Position numbers and translations under genes: made by a program
In this document: piece by piece, positions 6,551 to 13,989 of the stretch
Position numbering within the stretch: the stretch's first letter is position 1
How the letters are laid out: each line of letters opens with the position of its first letter
The notes under the pieces: generated by a model
The model's database searches: none
What the model was told of the DNA's origin: nothing
Seen by the model: only the letters and a program-made list of their open reading frames with translations
DNA from: a virus
Virus record (IMG/VR): IMGVR_UViG_3300043434_000210
Coordinates: 1 to 64,000 of that record
Direction: 5' to 3' (one strand)
Length of the DNA: 64,000 nucleotides

Positions 6551-8965
6551 TCAATCTTTTTTTGGTTTTGGCTCAGTTTTGCTGGCAGGTTGTCTCGCTT
6601 TCGCAACATCTCCTGCTAACTTGAAGCCTTGAACTACATCTGCTGCAGCCTTCTTGCTCTTCTCAAGCTCGAGTTTCTCGCGCTCAAGATCGATTTGGTC
6701 AGCCTTAGCAGCGGCTTCCATTGCCACTTTCTTCTCTTTAATGTCGACGTCTTTCTGTTTAATCGCCAACTCTTGCTGCTGCAACTGCAACACTGGGTCT
6801 TGTGCGTTCTGCTGAGCTTGCTGCTGAGCAACCATCGCTTGAGACTGTGCCAATACCTGCGGTGCAGCCATCGCCAACATCTTAGAAACTTCTTTCTCCA
6901 AGTCCTCTGGCATCTCTTGGTCAGGCAACGGCAACTGCACGCCCATCGCAGCCTCCATCTTCTGACGGTATGCGTAACCAACGTGCTCGGCAATATGCGC
7001 AGACAAGGCCGCTTGAATAGCTTGCGCTTGCGGATTCTGCCCAATTAACTGCTGAACCAGCGGGTCTTGCATAGCTGACTGGTGAACGGCAATATGAGCC
7101 TCGTGGTCTTGATAAATGAATGCTTTGAGTGGTTTGCCCTTCAATGCGTTCATGTTTTCTGTCACGGGGTCTTTCGGCTTTTGATCGTCTTCCAAAGGGA
7201 CCAACTTGTCAGCGTTCTTAATTCCCAAAACGTCCAGCATTTGCCTGTGTAATTGGGGTAAGTCGTAAATCTGTGGGGCGCTTTGTGCCAACTGAATAAC
7301 GGCTTGGTACTGGACCACTCTTTGTGAAAGAGTGGCTGCGTTAGGGTCTGATACAGGCAACACATCGACCATTGAGTAGTCGGAACGTTTTGCTCGTGCA
7401 CTGCCTTTTTCTGGCTCATAGTTATAGTCCTCGTCCGTGTAGTCAGCAATGATTTTGGCAAGCAGCTGCAACTCTTGTTTCAATGAGTAGTGCACGCGTG
7501 CCTGCACAGCAGACATCACTTTCAAAGTTCTTTCCAAAATAGCCAATGTCGTACCAACAGGTGCGTTGGCTGACATATCGCTAATCTTCATGTCAGAAGT
7601 AGCCGCAAAGCGACGACCTTCTTCAACAATCTTGTCCATCAAACCAGCTAAAACTGAGCTTGGCTCCTTGTATGGAAGTGGCAAGATGTTGTCTCTAATA
7701 TTGCCTGACCCAAGATCGACGTCTCTAAACTCACCCGGAGCGATTGGGGTATCGTCTCCCTTGATTCGCAGACCCCTAGCCTTAAGACCACCAGGTAGAT
7801 TAGAAAGAGTACCGGCATCAACCAACTGACGCATAATGCTAGTCGCACTCTTGGCGAAGCCACCGATGAGATGGAAAAGACCAAAACCGTATGCGCCATA
7901 ACCTGGAATGTACTGATAATGAACAAAATGCTGTCGCTTAAGTTTAAGTGGATCATCTTCGTTCCAGTTTCTGCGGATAGATAAAATATCATTAGTACCG
8001 CGCACCATTGTCACTACGTATGGCAACGCAATACCTGTCTTTTCACCATCTTCTTCGTCTTCAAAACCTGGCAAGTCCAAGTCAACGTGAATCTCATACA
8101 CTTCAAAACGATCGTCGTAACTAGCGTTGAAGCCTGTTTCCTTGTCTTTCTTGTCCTGAATATCTGACTTGAACTTCTGCGGTTCGCCCAACTCTACGTC
8201 CATGTAGAAGCCGGCGTGCATCAAACGGTTCAACTCGTTTTTAGTTTTACGCATGATGTGTGTCACACGTGGCGAAGCCATAATCTCGCTTGTGCCGTAA
8301 GGAATAATGATGTCTTCAGCAGGAATAAACACAGACACCTGGCGACCTAGACCTGGGTCAAAGTACACTTTCTTGAACGCTGAACCGGCTGATGGCAAGT
8401 TCCACAACATGCGCTCGTGTTCATTACGGAACTCAGGCATTTTCTCTGTTAGTTGGTAGTTCATGTCTTCTTCAACACGTACCGCTGCCTGCTGTTTAGC
8501 TGGAGTCTCTTTACCAACAATCTTTGTGCGTACAGGCCCCTTGGCTGGGAATGTCTCCATGATGGTTTCTGACTGGAAGCGTACAACTGCTTCCGTAATC
8601 ATCGGGTGGAACACACCGCAAGCGCCATCCCATGGTTCTGTGCGCTCTTCAAACTTCAAGCCAAGGAGGGTGATACCGTCCTTGTACATATCTTCCCAAT
8701 CTTTACGGGCAGCTTTGTCGTCGTTAATGCTGCCTTCCAAATCACCCGCCAACTCTTGCAAGTCGCCTGGGTTCATGTCTTCCGCTAAGTTCTTATTGAA
8801 CTCATCTTCGGGCATCGCATCTGGGTCAATCTCAATCTCCATGCCATCCATACCGATGGTCACTGATTCTGGGTCCTCAATCTCGATCTCGATATCAGGT
8901 TCCTCGTTACCCACAATGGCCTCGAGTCCTTGTGGTGCCTGATACAGTCCTTTATCTACTGGCAT
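6551..8965 (-). CDS. Portal protein
   Basis: 804 residues, the size of P22-type portals (about 720-800). An acidic N-terminal 60 residues is followed by KAARKDWEDMYKDGITLLGL, FHPMITEAVVRFQSETIMETF, FRNEHERMLWNLPSAGSAFKK (in pieces) and VFIPAEDIIIPYGTSEI, all typical of the P22-like portal core. Residues about 660-790 are a Gln- and Lys-rich coiled coil, which may correspond to the P22 barrel. The dodecamer forms the DNA entry vertex and contacts terminase and the gp4-like connector. It lies directly downstream of terminase with a 9-base gap. Confidence 0.88.
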   Translation of the reverse strand: MPVDKGLYQAPQGLEAIVGNEEPDIEIEIEDPESVTIGMDGMEIEIDPDAMPEDEFNKNLAEDMNPGDLQELAGDLEGSINDDKAARKDWEDMYKDGITLLGLKFEERTEPWDGACGVFHPMITEAVVRFQSETIMETFPAKGPVRTKIVGKETPAKQQAAVRVEEDMNYQLTEKMPEFRNEHERMLWNLPSAGSAFKKVYFDPGLGRQVSVFIPAEDIIIPYGTSEIMASPRVTHIMRKTKNELNRLMHAGFYMDVELGEPQKFKSDIQDKKDKETGFNASYDDRFEVYEIHVDLDLPGFEDEEDGEKTGIALPYVVTMVRGTNDILSIRRNWNEDDPLKLKRQHFVHYQYIPGYGAYGFGLFHLIGGFAKSATSIMRQLVDAGTLSNLPGGLKARGLRIKGDDTPIAPGEFRDVDLGSGNIRDNILPLPYKEPSSVLAGLMDKIVEEGRRFAATSDMKISDMSANAPVGTTLAILERTLKVMSAVQARVHYSLKQELQLLAKIIADYTDEDYNYEPEKGSARAKRSDYSMVDVLPVSDPNAATLSQRVVQYQAVIQLAQSAPQIYDLPQLHRQMLDVLGIKNADKLVPLEDDQKPKDPVTENMNALKGKPLKAFIYQDHEAHIAVHQSAMQDPLVQQLIGQNPQAQAIQAALSAHIAEHVGYAYRQKMEAAMGVQLPLPDQEMPEDLEKEVSKMLAMAAPQVLAQSQAMVAQQQAQQNAQDPVLQLQQQELAIKQKDVDIKEKKVAMEAAAKADQIDLEREKLELEKSKKAAADVVQGFKLAGDVAKARQPASKTEPKPKKD

Positions 8966-8974
8966 TTTCTATCC

Positions 8975-10522
8975 TTAATAATACGCCGCACGTCTGCGGC
9001 GGTAGGCCAATGGCTCGTCAGCCATATCGCTATCTAAGTTAATAAACCCGCCTTGGCGGTAGCGCAATAGCGCTTGTGTGCAAGTATCCACGAAGTCGTC
9101 GTGTTCGCCAACAGGAAACGCTGCAATTTCTTCAATTACGTCTCGTGCCCACCTCGTGTCTGGTGCCCAGACTTTGCCAGAAGCAAACAAGTCGCTGACC
9201 GCGTTGAGACGCGCAATCTTGTCGTTACCTCGGCTGGGGGTGAACTCTTGGACGGGGATACCCATTCGCCGGAGCTCTTGTATAAGAGGACCACCGGCAG
9301 CTTTTTTCTCGACAATGAACGCATCAGGCTCCCACTCCTTGTAGTGTTTTAGTGCAACTGTCTTGAGTTCTGGGAACGCCATCCTGTCCTTGAAGGCATC
9401 GAGGAGTATGAGGTTCGGACTGTTGTTATCCTCCTCGTTGTACCAGACTCCCCACGTGGTGCAAGCACTATAGTCACTTGTCGTTTTCGTCTCATGCGCC
9501 GTATCCCAACTCTGAATCACATAATCACACCGAGGCGGGTCTTCTGCATCCCACACTCGCCAATCTGACCGCTTCACCAACGCCGCACTGTCCGCCGTCG
9601 GCTTCTGCATGTACTGCGCGTTCCAATATCGTGGGTCTAGTGACGCCTTTGTGTTCTTTAGTGCAGCGAGCGGCCACTGAGCTGGCCACAGCGACTTCTC
9701 GTCCTCAGTGTCCTCGTGCAGGATGGCCGGCAACTCAACTATCTCCCATGGAATAGTGTCTGGGTTTTTAATCTGGTAGTCAATGAGCCGCCCTGTCAGG
9801 TCAAGTAGTGACCAACGCGTCATGATAATTATGATGGCACCGCCCGGCATCAGACGCTGTAACGGACCGGTCTGGAACCATGACCACGCCGTGTCGAACG
9901 CCAAGCGACTGTTACTCTTTACGTCTTGTTCAGAGTGTGGATCGTCAATGACAAACAAGTCAGCACCACGACCTGCAAGAGCGCCGCCCACACCAGCGGC
10001 ATAATACTGTCCGCCTGCTCCAGTAGACCACTTACCAGCCGCCTTCTGGTCATCTGCCACCATTGTTTCTGGAAAAACTTCTTTATATTCATCGCTATCA
10101 ATCAAGTTACGTACCCGACGTCCAAAGTCTTCTGACAGAGACGCCGTATGTGTGCCCATAATAATCTTTTTCTCAGGGTATTTACCTAAGAAGAACGCAG
10201 GAAACAGGTAAGAGCTGAACTCAGACTTACCCATACGCGGTGCTATGTTGATAATTACGCGCTTTTTCTTGCCATCAATCACATCTTGGAAGATTTTTGC
10301 CAACCGTTTGTGGTGTGGACCCACTTTAAACCCCGGATACACCTTTCTTGCGAAGGCAATCGGGTCTGTCTGTGCCATTTTTAGCTCGTGCCGACGCTCT
10401 TTCTCTTCCAAATCACTAAGAAACTTGAGTTTTTCTTCTTTTGTCATGTGTGGCAGGGCTCTTTGCGCCGCCATCGCCTCTTCTGGAGTCAGACAAGTGA
10501 AGTCTTTTAGCTCAGTTGTCAT
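8975..10522 (-). CDS. Terminase large subunit
   Basis: 515 residues. ATPase: Walker A variant APRMGKS at about 94-100 after VIINI, Walker B LFVIDD at 189-194, and a coupling-motif region MTRWS at 234-238. Nuclease: first acidic residue in QSWDTAHE (D340), then IVEKKAAGGPLIQEL and the last catalytic segment GEHDDFVDTCTQALL. This is the DNA-packaging motor that cuts and translocates concatemeric DNA. It overlaps the small subunit by eleven bases. The deviant A-motif with Arg-Met is common in this terminase group. Confidence 0.95.
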   Translation of the reverse strand: MTTELKDFTCLTPEEAMAAQRALPHMTKEEKLKFLSDLEEKERRHELKMAQTDPIAFARKVYPGFKVGPHHKRLAKIFQDVIDGKKKRVIINIAPRMGKSEFSSYLFPAFFLGKYPEKKIIMGTHTASLSEDFGRRVRNLIDSDEYKEVFPETMVADDQKAAGKWSTGAGGQYYAAGVGGALAGRGADLFVIDDPHSEQDVKSNSRLAFDTAWSWFQTGPLQRLMPGGAIIIIMTRWSLLDLTGRLIDYQIKNPDTIPWEIVELPAILHEDTEDEKSLWPAQWPLAALKNTKASLDPRYWNAQYMQKPTADSAALVKRSDWRVWDAEDPPRCDYVIQSWDTAHETKTTSDYSACTTWGVWYNEEDNNSPNLILLDAFKDRMAFPELKTVALKHYKEWEPDAFIVEKKAAGGPLIQELRRMGIPVQEFTPSRGNDKIARLNAVSDLFASGKVWAPDTRWARDVIEEIAAFPVGEHDDFVDTCTQALLRYRQGGFINLDSDMADEPLAYRRRRAAYY

Positions 10523-11126
10523 CTTCTGCCGGTGGGTTGTCTTGCAAATCTTTGTCTAAATCAATAGCCTCTACATCAACAACGTCGGCCTTGCCCATAT
10601 ATTTGCCAAGCTTCTCGCGGATTCGCGCCTCTAGCTCTTCATCAGTAACTTCTGCCTTTTTAACCTCAACGCGCTCAGTAAACAGGGCCACTTCCGTGAC
10701 TTTACCCAACATATCTAGCGCCTTGAGACGTATTCTGGCATCAGGATGGTCGGTCTCTTTGACAATTTTTGCCACCGCCATGGATCTAAGCTCTTCGGCC
10801 TGCTGGACAAACTGCCACTGATATTGAGAGAGCATCGCTACGCTTGAACGTACCTCTTCCGGTAGCTGCATCTGCAAGATTTTGTCTTTAGCGTCGGGTG
10901 CCTGGGTTACTAATGACTGGAATGTATCTGAAACTTTTTGTTGTTGTGCTGCCGTAAGAATCGCTTCGTCTTCTTTGGCAATCTCGGCTAGCCACTCGGT
11001 GGTGCCTATCTGTGAATTCAATGTTTCTGCTGCGGATAGTTTTGCTAACGGAACAAAGTCGCCTACGCCAGACTCTATGTCTGGCACATAATCTGCTGCC
11101 GCTGCTAAGACCAAATGATCTAACAA
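10512..11126 (-). CDS. Terminase small subunit, probable
   Basis: 204 residues starting at TTG 11126 (MLDHLVLAAA) with GGAGG four bases upstream, a short spacing. The sequence is helical: AEIAKEDEAILTAAQQQKV, then RSMAVAKIVKETDHPDARIR, ALDMLGKVTEVALFTERVE and an acidic C-terminus. It is the first gene of the late operon and overlaps the large terminase start. The helix set LKALDMLGKV...FTE is typical of small terminases that recognise the packaging site. No classical HTH is obvious, so the call depends mostly on position. Confidence 0.7.
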   Translation of the reverse strand: MLDHLVLAAAADYVPDIESGVGDFVPLAKLSAAETLNSQIGTTEWLAEIAKEDEAILTAAQQQKVSDTFQSLVTQAPDAKDKILQMQLPEEVRSSVAMLSQYQWQFVQQAEELRSMAVAKIVKETDHPDARIRLKALDMLGKVTEVALFTERVEVKKAEVTDEELEARIREKLGKYMGKADVVDVEAIDLDKDLQDNPPAEDDN

Positions 11127-11222
11127 ACTACCTCCGCTGTTGCGCCGTGGGTGTGGCGTATGTCAGGGAGTATACACACAATTCTAAAAAAGAAAACCCC
11201 TCCCTCGCAAGCTCAAAAAGAA

Positions 11223-11249
11223 AACCCCCCGGTAAGGGGCCGGGGGGTT
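11223..11249 (-). terminator. Leftward intrinsic terminator ahead of the late operon
   Basis: AACCCCCCGG (11223-11232) pairs perfectly with CCGGGGGGTT (11240-11249), a 10-bp G/C-rich stem. On the minus strand it is followed by TTTTCTTTTT. It stands between the centre of the control region and the terminase genes, so a leftward transcript would be stopped before the late genes unless antiterminated. Confidence 0.7.
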
Positions 11250-11350
11250 AAGGGGTGGTTTCGCTCTCACACTCAACCAAGGAGACGTGCGCCAGACAAA
11301 CGAAAGGAAAAGCCGACGCACAAACAGAGCTTACCAGAGTTCACCAGAAT

Positions 11351-11400
11351 GTGTCAACGCGTATCAACGGATATCAACGAGACTCAAATAGCTGTCAAGA
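11351..11400. repeat. Five phased 10-bp imperfect repeats
   Basis: Consecutive 10-base units GTGTCAACGC, GTATCAACGG, ATATCAACGA, GACTCAAATA, GCTGTCAAGA. The first three share TCAACG exactly one helical turn apart; the last two are degenerate. The minus strand reads repeated CGTTGA and a TTGACA at the right end. Such phasing suggests a cooperative protein-binding site or a promoter cluster. Confidence 0.6.
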
Positions 11401-11577
11401 ATTAGACAAGGTGGGGTGGAATTTTTACAAAATTTGACATGGAATTATTTTGCGGTTGTGGAATAGTGATCTATGGTCAATGCCATGCCATGCAGTTTTC
11501 GTGGGGGTCGGTGGTGGGTGGGGTCAAAACAGACGGCTTTTAACCTACGGAGTGGTAAAATTTAATCATTGGAAATC

Positions 11578-11593
11578 GGGGAGAAATCTCCCC
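11578..11593 (+). repeat. Palindromic stem-loop element, copy 1
   Basis: GGGGAG-AAAT-CTCCCC followed by AA, in the rightward leader. Flanking ATTGG (11568-11572) and CCAAT (11597-11601) extend the dyad. It stands 14 bases before the rightward terminator hairpin and is the first of eight copies in the early operon. The loop is the complement of the ATTT loop in other copies. Confidence 0.85.
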
Positions 11594-11606
11594 AAACCAA
11601 TCTGAC

Positions 11607-11633
11607 GCCCACACAGTTTGTGGGCTTTTTTTA
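11607..11633 (+). terminator. Rightward leader terminator (attenuator) before the first early gene
   Basis: GCCCACA (11607-11613) pairs with TGTGGGC (11619-11625), followed by seven T. No rightward gene lies upstream, so this hairpin can only stop transcripts that start in the control region, which implies attenuation or antitermination of the early operon. Confidence 0.75.
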
Positions 11634-11645
11634 TTGGAGTTTATT

Positions 11646-12047
11646 ATGAACAAGACTTTTACATACACACAATTTGCCTACGCTGTAGGTGCAAACGAAC
11701 GCTTGACATACGAAGCGAGCAAGGTATTCCACGAGGAATACATGGCAAACGAGGATAAGGCTTTCAGAGCAAGAATGAGAGCCGATTGGGTTGTGAGCTA
11801 TGTCGCTGGCAATCTCAAGCTCTCGCAAGCCAAAGCAATCAAGGTATGCGAGATGACTAGGGTAGAACGCAACGCCCTAGACACCGAGCTTGAGAAGGCT
11901 GTGAACCGAGCAGGCAAGCAGTTCGGCTACCATGTTGTGCGAGCCGAGCAAGGCACGAGCAAGCAAACTGACCTAGTCGCACAGGCTCTTGCACTATACG
12001 CAAAGATGTCAGGCAGTCAAAAGCGTAGCTTCAAGGCTCAACTTTGA
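11646..12047 (+). CDS. First early protein, unknown function
   Basis: 133 residues from ATG 11646, with GGAG seven bases upstream inside the loop-out after the leader terminator. The in-frame TTG at 11634 lies inside the terminator T tract and is rejected. The protein is charged and mostly helical (NKTFTYTQFAYAVGANERLT, then ADWVVSYVAGNLKLSQAKAI), with no motif that I recognise. Being first after the early control region, it could be a host take-over or regulatory protein, but there is no direct evidence. Palindrome copy 2 begins five bases after its stop. Confidence 0.75.
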   Translation: MNKTFTYTQFAYAVGANERLTYEASKVFHEEYMANEDKAFRARMRADWVVSYVAGNLKLSQAKAIKVCEMTRVERNALDTELEKAVNRAGKQFGYHVVRAEQGTSKQTDLVAQALALYAKMSGSQKRSFKAQL

Positions 12048-12051
12048 TATC

Positions 12052-12067
12052 AGGGAGATTTCTCCCC
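12052..12067 (+). repeat. Palindromic stem-loop element, copy 2
   Basis: AGGGAG-ATTT-CTCCCC followed by AA; the outermost pair is mismatched, leaving five pairs. It lies five bases after a stop codon, without a T tract. Confidence 0.8.
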
Positions 12068-12072
12068 AACAA

Positions 12073-12139
12073 GTTTGACAGAATTCCTGTGTGGTCGTGC
12101 AAGCGAGAGCTTTCATGGCTATTCGGTTTTCTGTCAAAC
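12073..12139 (+). other. Long-range 11-bp inverted repeat in a leader
   Basis: GTTTGACAGAA (12073-12083) and TTCTGTCAAAC (12129-12139) are perfect complements separated by 45 bases. The segment sits between palindrome copy 2 and the next gene start at 12163. It could be a structured leader, a small RNA or two operator half-sites. The core TGTCAAACAT recurs at 18834-18843 in the promoter of the MoxR operon. Confidence 0.5.
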
Positions 12140-12162
12140 ATCTCTCACAAAAGGAATCAATC

Positions 12163-12324
12163 ATGGAATCACTCGCACAAAAACTACGCAAAGCGTATGA
12201 CCTAATCGCTACTGCGGATACATCAGACATAGATGCCTACTATCTAGCCGTTGAAGAAGCACAGGGCTACATAGCCGAGGCATTAGATATGGCAGACAAC
12301 TTCACCAACGAATACAGGAGCTAA
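12163..12324 (+). CDS. Small early protein, unknown
   Basis: 53 residues from ATG 12163, preceded by AAAAGGAATCAATC. Sequence MESLAQKLRKAYDLIATADT, then AYYLAVEEAQGYIAEALDMA: acidic and helical. An upstream in-frame start exists but would run through the inverted repeat and lacks a ribosome site. No recognised family. Confidence 0.6.
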   Translation: MESLAQKLRKAYDLIATADTSDIDAYYLAVEEAQGYIAEALDMADNFTNEYRS

Positions 12325-12326
12325 CC

Positions 12327-12443
12327 ATGCATCAACGAACCACAATCCAAATCATGTGGGCGAACCGCCACACGACAGACGGCAAAAGACTACACAGGTT
12401 CACACGCAAGGCAATCAACCAATCTCACAGGAGAATCAAATGA
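12327..12443 (+). CDS. Very small basic early ORF
   Basis: 38 residues, strongly basic (MHQRTTIQIMWANRHTTDGK, then RLHRFTRKAINQSHRRIK). AGGAG lies six bases before ATG 12327 and the stop overlaps the next start (ATGA at 12440-12443). Good ribosome site and coupling support translation, but the product is too short for a functional call. Confidence 0.45.
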   Translation: MHQRTTIQIMWANRHTTDGKRLHRFTRKAINQSHRRIK

Positions 12444-12673
12444 AATCATTTATCGTAGCCCACTTCCACAATGGCGTAATCATTGAGTTCAAGCGTAAGC
12501 CCAAGGCTCAAACACCACAACCACATACACTCAATGTGGCAACCAACGCAGTCAAGAAACTAAACGCCCTACTCGGGGAGGTTTCTCCCCAAGACCATTG
12601 GGCTTGCGTATCCATAGACAAGCTCGCCGAGCTAAACAAGAGGGGTTTATGGCAACAAGTTGCTGAGAAGTGA
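12440..12673 (+). CDS. Small early protein carrying an in-frame palindrome (GEVSPQ)
   Basis: 77 residues from ATG 12440 with AGGAG upstream. It begins MKSFIVAHFHNGVIIEFKRK. The middle encodes LLGEVSPQDHWACVSIDKL, where GEVSPQ comes from palindrome copy 3 at 12575-12590. The short LLGEVSPQD insert looks like a linker, so the element may have entered the gene without breaking it. No recognised family. Confidence 0.65.
   Translation: MKSFIVAHFHNGVIIEFKRKPKAQTPQPHTLNVATNAVKKLNALLGEVSPQDHWACVSIDKLAELNKRGLWQQVAEK
12575..12590 (+). repeat. Palindromic stem-loop element, copy 3 (in gene)
   Basis: GGGGAG-GTTT-CTCCCC followed by AAGACCATTGGG. Read in frame as GGG GAG GTT TCT CCC CAA (GEVSPQ). The right flank resembles that of copy 4 (AAGATGATTGGG), so the conserved unit may reach about 30 bases. 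Confidence 0.85.
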
Positions 12674-12877
12674 TTTTGGACACTTGTCCGCTTATTATTA
12701 TGCGTAGACACAACCTAATCACCCTGCGAGCCTTTCAGTATATGGCACTGTCCACTATCACACATATATTATTATATATAATAGATATAGATATATATAA
12801 ATAAGTATATGTTTAAGTAGACATAGGTCAGCATTGAAAACCTTTTTAGGTTTAAAAATTCTGAAAAAAGGTAAGAT
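12674..12877. promoter_or_regulatory. AT-rich intergenic region with GGACA dyads (possible origin or operator)
   Basis: 204 bases without a gene. GGACA-CT-TGTCC (12678-12689) is a perfect inverted repeat; further half-sites occur at 12749-12753 (TGTCC), 12962-12966 and 12982-12986 (GGACA), the last two inside the next gene. A nearly pure A/T tract runs from about 12760 to 12815. AAACCT-TTTT-AGGTTT (12838-12853) forms a hairpin before the next ribosome site. AT-rich DNA flanked by repeated dyads is seen at phage origins and repressor sites; neither can be proven here. Confidence 0.5.
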
Positions 12878-13678
12878 ATGTATACACAACTTGACCAAAC
12901 CCCTATAAACTATAGGCTCGCAGGGCGTCTACATCTGTGCGTCCTCTTCATCTCAATAAGCGGACAGAAAGGTAATTTAGTGGACACTTTTTATACTGAC
13001 GGGGAGGTTTCTCCCCAAGATGATTGGGTTATCACACCTGTATCCAAACACCTGACTCATGCAATGTGCGTCAAGTGTGGTGAGATTAAACCTATTGGGC
13101 GATTCAAACACAGGCTCACGCTTGAAGAAACTGCCAAGCGATTAGATAAGAACATAGCCACGACACGCATGGAAGTAAACAGTAAATACTGCACGCCATG
13201 TAGGAGAAAAGAGATACCACGCAAGAGCCTACGACAGAAGAGTCGTGATGAAATTAAGCGTGCTGTTGCGTATGGTGATTTGAATATCGTGCAAGCCAAG
13301 ATAGAGATAGCCAAGCGTGATGAGGATATGAACCTCAAGAAATCAGCAGGCGTCAAGCGTAGGTGGGAACGCATACGCAACGAGAAAGCCAAGGCATACG
13401 GCAAGCAACTACAAGAACAGGTCAATCGCAAGGCGTCCTACTTTCATGCTAACAAGCACAACGGGGCAGATACTACACTCATCACCTTCGCACAGACCGA
13501 CTACACCTATGCTCGCCTAGCCAAACAAACCTTAATGAGAGGCGTAGCTAGTGGGGAGGTTTCTCCCCAAACGACCAAGCTAGAAGACGCATACACATAC
13601 GAGCAACGACAAGAACTACAACGGCTCAAGGCACAGATACCACATGAAATACTAACCAAGCAAAGGAGAAGGAAGTGA
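12878..13678 (+). CDS. Zinc-ribbon protein with two in-frame palindromes
   Basis: 266 residues. A four-cysteine site, MCVKCGEIKPIGRF ... KYCTPCRRKE, marks a zinc ribbon at about residues 67-110. The following 100 residues are very basic and helical (RKSLRQKSRDEIKRAVAYG; KSAGVKRRWERIRNEKAKAY), as in phage proteins that bind nucleic acid. Palindrome copies 4 and 5 both read GEVSPQ. The first 45 residues (YTQLDQTPINYRLAGRL, then LHLCVLFISIS) are unlike the rest and the real start could be internal. The nature of the family is unclear; a DNA- or RNA-binding early regulator is a guess. Confidence 0.6.
   Translation: MYTQLDQTPINYRLAGRLHLCVLFISISGQKGNLVDTFYTDGEVSPQDDWVITPVSKHLTHAMCVKCGEIKPIGRFKHRLTLEETAKRLDKNIATTRMEVNSKYCTPCRRKEIPRKSLRQKSRDEIKRAVAYGDLNIVQAKIEIAKRDEDMNLKKSAGVKRRWERIRNEKAKAYGKQLQEQVNRKASYFHANKHNGADTTLITFAQTDYTYARLAKQTLMRGVASGEVSPQTTKLEDAYTYEQRQELQRLKAQIPHEILTKQRRRK
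13001..13016 (+). repeat. Palindromic stem-loop element, copy 4 (in gene)
   Basis: GGGGAG-GTTT-CTCCCC then AAGATGATTGGG. In-frame reading GEVSPQ within the zinc-ribbon gene, upstream of its cysteine motifs. Confidence 0.85.
13553..13568 (+). repeat. Palindromic stem-loop element, copy 5 (in gene)
   Basis: GGGGAG-GTTT-CTCCCC then AA. In-frame reading SGEVSPQT near the C-terminus of the zinc-ribbon protein. The base before the element is T instead of the usual C. Confidence 0.85.
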
Positions 13679-13782
13679 GCAAGCAAAAAGTAGATTGGCT
13701 ATTAGTTACATTGGTGTTCGGTGGGTTATACCTGCTCGGACATTTGATCGCGTTCATTTACAGGGAGGTCGTATGTTGCTAG
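13675..13782 (+). CDS. Single-span membrane mini-protein
   Basis: 35 residues from GTG 13675, which shares GTGA with the stop of the upstream gene; GGAGAAGGAA precedes it. MSKQKVDW is followed by a hydrophobic helix LLVTLVFGGLYLLGHLIAFI and ends YREVVCC. It could be a membrane toxin-like or superinfection factor, or an untested ORF; there is no family call. Confidence 0.45.
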   Translation: MSKQKVDWLLVTLVFGGLYLLGHLIAFIYREVVCC

Positions 13783-13988
13783 ATACAAAGACAGGCAAGC
13801 CCTTGTCCGAGGGCATGGAGATACAACGCAAGGACTATCGTGGCTTCAAGAAACGATACAGGGTTCACGAGATACTGCCTAATGCGGTGGTTTTAATTTT
13901 AATCGGAGAATCAGCTCTCGCTAACCTATATCTCACAGTCCCTATGGCTGAGCTATCTCAATATAGCTTGGGCGTAACGTTGTTTTAA
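13773..13988 (+). CDS. Small early protein, unknown
   Basis: 71 residues from ATG 13773, preceded by AGGGAGG with four bases between; the longer in-frame reading from 13695 lacks a ribosome site and would overlap the membrane mini-protein. MLLDTKTGKPLSEGMEIQRK, then YRGFKKRYRVHEILPNAVV: a compact beta-type domain with several short strands. No recognised family. Palindrome copy 6 starts two bases after the stop. Confidence 0.6.
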   Translation: MLLDTKTGKPLSEGMEIQRKDYRGFKKRYRVHEILPNAVVLILIGESALANLYLTVPMAELSQYSLGVTLF

Positions 13989-13989
13989 C

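Larger units (their letters stand above)
11127..11645. promoter_or_regulatory. Divergent control region between late and early operons
   Basis: 519 bases without a gene. From left to right: a TATACT -10-like box facing the terminase (11169-11174, minus strand) without a clear -35; a G/C hairpin terminator facing left; a stray ACAAACGAAAGGAAA motif (11296-11310) of the kind that precedes early genes; five phased 10-bp repeats. Then come a TTGACA at 11433-11438 without a convincing -10, and a G-rich tract at 11501-11523. Next are TGGTAAAAT (11553-11561), which could act as an extended -10 for rightward transcription, a palindrome copy and a rightward terminator. This is the likely switch region; exact start sites cannot be fixed by eye. 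Confidence 0.7.

Noticed and set aside
6629-7461. Open frames on both strands inside the portal C-terminal coiled coil
   Set aside because: They are shadows of the Gln/Lys-rich coding frame, with no ribosome sites and odd composition.
11433-11438. TTGACA as the rightward early promoter
   Set aside because: No -10-like hexamer is found 16-18 bases downstream (TGTGGA, GTGGAA); retained only as a note in the control region.
11634-11645. TTG at 11634 as start of the first early gene
   Set aside because: It lies in the T tract of the leader terminator and ATG 11646 has a GGAG at good spacing.
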